Below, piece by piece: positions 30,709-32,713 of a stretch of 32,713 nt of DNA (positions within the stretch are counted from its first letter, which is position 1; the number at the start of each line of letters is the position of its first letter). The DNA lies in assembly GCA_903884945.1 (NCBI GenBank), contig CAISGR010000276.1, positions 1 to 32,713 of the forward strand, in the 5' to 3' direction. The notes below the pieces were generated by a model. It had not been told where the DNA came from. It saw only the letters and a program-made list of their open reading frames with translations, and searched no databases. The position numbers and the translations under genes are program-made. This stretch comes from an uncultured bacterium. Lineage in GTDB: Bacteria; Pseudomonadota; Alphaproteobacteria; Sphingomonadales; Sphingomonadaceae.

Positions 30709-32298
30709 ATGGCGGACATTGCCGACGGCCCCGCGGCGACCGCCCGCAGCTCGACCTTCATCGCGCAGATTCCCACCGGCGCCAAGATCTTCCTGATCTT
30801 GAGCGCGGCTCTTCTGCCGCTTGCGATCATCGCCTTTTTCGCCTCGCTCAAGACCACCCAGACCGCCGACGAAAGCGCGCGCGCGCAGCTGCGCGTCGCC
30901 TCGGCGGAAAGCGCGCGCAAGCTCGCGATCGAACTGGTCGGCGATATGACTGCGTTGCGCGTCGCGCTGAACGCGCTCGACGCCGACCGGGGGGACGCTC
31001 CCAGTTGCGCGCGTGCCCAAGGTGTCTTCGCCCAACAGGCCGTCAGCGGCACGCGATTCGTGGTCATGGACCGTCACGCACGCGTCCTGTGCGGCACTGC
31101 TTTTCCCGCTGAACTAGCCCCCGCCACGCTGACCAGCGACGAACCGATCACCGCCCGGATCGTCGAGCGGCGCGGCGTCGTGCTGGCGATTACCGGTGCG
31201 AGCGGCGCGACCAGCGCCGCCGCCTTCTTTCCCGCGCCGTTTCTCGCTGAAATTGGCAAGCCGAGCGACTTCGCGCCCCCCTATGAAGCCCGGCTGGTGC
31301 GAAACAACGATGCCCTGATACTGACCGAACTGCCCACCCGGGGCGCGCTCGAACGACGGGAGACGCTACGGATGGCGCTCGGGATCGGTGGGCTGTCGCT
31401 GCAGACCACGATCCGCAGCGCGCCGATCACCTCGCCGCTGATCATTGCAATGCTGTTGCCGATCCTGATGTGGGCCGCTGCCGCGGGGATCGGCTGGTTC
31501 GTCGTCGATCGCCTGTTGATCCGCCCGCTTCGCCAATTGCGCGCCAGCGTCGCGGCCTATGTGCCGGGCGAGGAGATCGACCCCGCCCAGGTCCGCGCCC
31601 TGCCCGCACAGGAAATTCGCGAGCTCGGCGATACCTTTCGCCTGATCAGCCGCACCGTCGCCGCCCATGAGGCGGGGCTCGCCGAGGGCCTGGTCCGCCA
31701 GACCAAGCTGACGCGCGAGGTACATCACCGGGTCAAGAACAACCTCCAGGTGATTTCCAGCCTGATCAATTTCCATGCGCGCGGCGCTCGCAGCGCCGAG
31801 GCTACCGCTGCCTATGCCTCGATCCAGCGTCGCGTGGATGCGCTCGCGGTGGTCCATCGCCACCATTTCGCTGAACTCGAGGAAAATCGCGGCCTCTCGC
31901 TTCGCTCCGTGATCGGCGAACTCGCCTCGAACATCCGCGCCACCGCACCGGAGGGCTCTTCGCAACTGAGCATCGTGGTGGATATCGATCCGTTCCTGGT
32001 CACCCAGGATGTGGCGATCGCAGTCGCCTTCCTGATTACCGAGATCGTCGAGCTGGCGATGACCTTCAATCCGCTCGCGCAGATCCGCATCTCCGTGAAA
32101 CCCGGCGAGACGGAAGACCGCGCGATTCTCCGCGTCAATTCGCCCGCCCTGGTCGATGGCGATTCGCTTCGCCGCGTCGTGGAAGAGCGCTATGGCCGAG
32201 TCATGGAGGGCCTGTCGCGCCAGTTGCGCTCGCGCCTCCATCACGACCCCCTCGTCGGCGCCTACGAAATCTCGATCGCGGTCACCGGACGGGACTGA
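30709..32298 (+). CDS. phyP: PhyP-like membrane sensor (HisKA_2 type) with degenerate ATPase domain
   Basis: The 529-residue protein has TM1 at about 24-45, a periplasmic sensor domain of about 195 residues, TM2 at about 243-266, a HAMP-like linker (RPLRQLRASV, then IRELGDTFRLI), and a HisKA_2 dimerisation domain with TREVHHRVKNNLQVISSLIN (H340 is the likely phosphoryl site). The following ATPase-like region has lost the nucleotide motifs: the N box reads TEIVELAMTFNP instead of NELVTNA, and no DxGxG or GLGL is seen. Sphingomonas PhyP, a negative regulator that dephosphorylates PhyR, is encoded at this locus, and a missing kinase function fits that. A phosphatase role is inferred. It is 8 bases after nepR and shares its promoter. 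Confidence 0.87.
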   Translation: MADIADGPAATARSSTFIAQIPTGAKIFLILSAALLPLAIIAFFASLKTTQTADESARAQLRVASAESARKLAIELVGDMTALRVALNALDADRGDAPSCARAQGVFAQQAVSGTRFVVMDRHARVLCGTAFPAELAPATLTSDEPITARIVERRGVVLAITGASGATSAAAFFPAPFLAEIGKPSDFAPPYEARLVRNNDALILTELPTRGALERRETLRMALGIGGLSLQTTIRSAPITSPLIIAMLLPILMWAAAAGIGWFVVDRLLIRPLRQLRASVAAYVPGEEIDPAQVRALPAQEIRELGDTFRLISRTVAAHEAGLAEGLVRQTKLTREVHHRVKNNLQVISSLINFHARGARSAEATAAYASIQRRVDALAVVHRHHFAELEENRGLSLRSVIGELASNIRATAPEGSSQLSIVVDIDPFLVTQDVAIAVAFLITEIVELAMTFNPLAQIRISVKPGETEDRAILRVNSPALVDGDSLRRVVEERYGRVMEGLSRQLRSRLHHDPLVGAYEISIAVTGRD

Positions 32299-32340
32299 GC
32301 GCAAGCGATTCGAAAGAATCAAAAAAATTTCAGGAGACCG

Positions 32341-32365
32341 GGAACCGCGCCGTAGGAGCGACGTT
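32341..32365 (+). promoter_or_regulatory. Perfect EcfG promoter (GGAAC-N16-CGTT)
   Basis: GGAAC (32341-32345) and CGTT (32362-32365), spaced by 16 bases, match the alphaproteobacterial general stress consensus exactly. It lies 43 bases after the phyP stop. No ORF with a ribosome-binding site follows within the next 180 bases; two stem-loops do. Confidence 0.85.
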
Positions 32366-32372
32366 TCTAGCT

Positions 32373-32474
32373 TCGGATAGCGACTATATGCCCCCCCGCT
32401 CTCGCTATCCAAGACATGGGCCCGGACGCGCCAACCCTCCCCCCCCGGTGGCGCATCCGGGCCCAAATTCTTTT
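32373..32474 (+). ncRNA. Candidate stress-induced small RNA with two C-rich loops
   Basis: The predicted start is near 32373, just after a perfect EcfG promoter. Stem 1: GGATAGCGA (32375-32383) with TCGCTATCC (32402-32410), 9 perfect pairs, 18-base loop holding seven consecutive C. Stem 2: 32417-32433 with 32449-32465, 17 positions with one mismatch (TGGGCCCGGA...TCCGGGCCCA at the base), 15-base loop with CCCTCCCCCCCC. After stem 2 comes TTCTTTT (32468-32474), so stem 2 is also a rho-independent terminator. C-rich, anti-Shine-Dalgarno-like loops are typical of several alphaproteobacterial regulatory RNAs, including the sigma-T-dependent GsrN of Caulobacter. I cannot assign it to a known family. 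Confidence 0.65.
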
Positions 32475-32501
32475 GCCGGACGGCGCCACCATTTCCCTGA
32501 C

Positions 32502-32526
32502 GGAACGAACGCATGCGCCGATCATT
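32502..32526 (+). promoter_or_regulatory. Possible second EcfG promoter, for the entericidin gene
   Basis: GGAAC (32502-32506), a 16-base spacer and CATT (32523-32526): a perfect -35 and three of four -10 bases. It would give a leader of about 30 bases before the ATG at 32563. Confidence 0.45.
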
Positions 32527-32562
32527 GTCCCGGTGGCACGCACACAATTTCAGGAGATACCC

Positions 32563-32697
32563 ATGCGCAAGCTCGTTGGACTAGCATTCGTCGCCGGAGC
32601 GCTTTTGGTTAGTGCCTGCAATACGGTCGAAGGCGTCGGCAAGGACGTATCGTCCGCCGGCAGCACCGTCGCCAAGACGGCGAAAGACGCGAAATAG
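32563..32697 (+). CDS. Entericidin A/B-family small lipoprotein
   Basis: This 44-residue protein starts at an ATG at 32563 with AGGAG (32552-32556). A lipoprotein signal (MRKLVGLAFVAGALLVSAC) has the lipobox VSAC at residues 16-19. The mature part, CNTVEGVGKDVSSAGSTVAK, is the typical entericidin sequence. In E. coli the entericidins are an antidote/toxin pair, with EcnB under RpoS; in alphaproteobacteria single copies are common, and their role is unclear. The neighbouring stress locus and an upstream EcfG-like promoter suggest stress control. Longer frames starting upstream run over the candidate small RNA and are not used. Confidence 0.92.
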   Translation: MRKLVGLAFVAGALLVSACNTVEGVGKDVSSAGSTVAKTAKDAK

Positions 32698-32713
32698 GCC
32701 CCGCGCCCGCTCG

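Overview
The window is a GC-rich chromosomal segment from an alphaproteobacterium, almost certainly a sphingomonad (Sphingomonas or a close genus). The main reasons are a 420-residue soluble serine palmitoyltransferase that, as I remember it, has the length and active-site numbering of the Sphingomonas paucimobilis enzyme, an acyl carrier protein gene directly before it, an alphaproteobacterial EcfG/NepR/PhyR general stress response locus, and the rplU-rpmA-obg-proB neighbourhood usual for the class. Most of the window is ordinary core genome. No intact mobile element is visible.

Layout. 1-1847: two metallopeptidase-like genes (the end of a DUF885 protein, then an M14 carboxypeptidase). 1918-3018: a wrecked P4-type integrase beside the 3' end of tRNA-Ser(CGA), the scar of an old island. 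3167-8573: hspQ, a VOC-domain protein, rplU-rpmA, a GNAT acetyltransferase, a predicted diiron-type hydrolase with a divergent TetR regulator, and obg. 8646-11675: a SUFU-like protein, proB and an NAD-dependent reductase. 11676-12121 is gene-free and holds an array of CCCTGTT repeats around an AT-rich core. 12122-20497: acp, spt, a hybrid histidine kinase, lptF-lptG, a fatty acid desaturase on the minus strand, and a GNAT-like acyltransferase that I read as the bacterial ceramide synthase. 20537-28243, all on the minus strand: a small secreted protein, an outer-membrane protein, xth, erpA, an M23 peptidase, a DUF455 ferritin-like protein, bcp and glnE. 28382-32697: the general stress response locus (51-aa ORF, ecfG, a 45-aa membrane protein, phyR, nepR, a phyP-like sensor), then a candidate small RNA and an entericidin-type lipoprotein.

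Two systems stand out. First, reductase + acp + spt + acyltransferase make a complete route to dihydroceramide, interleaved with lptF-lptG. Sphingomonads use glycosphingolipids in place of LPS, so this linkage suggests that the Lpt bridge serves a sphingolipid here. Second, the stress locus has its usual parts in an unusual order: nepR is separated from ecfG and paired with a sensor whose ATP-binding domain has lost its nucleotide-binding motifs, as expected for a PhyR phosphatase. Just after that sensor lies a perfect EcfG promoter (GGAAC-N16-CGTT) with no ORF behind it. It is followed by two strong stem-loops, each with a run of 7-8 C in its loop, and then a U-rich tail. I read this as an undescribed stress-induced small RNA of about 100 nt, and it is the most interesting object in the window.

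All names rest on motif recognition by eye. No database search, alignment or folding program was run.
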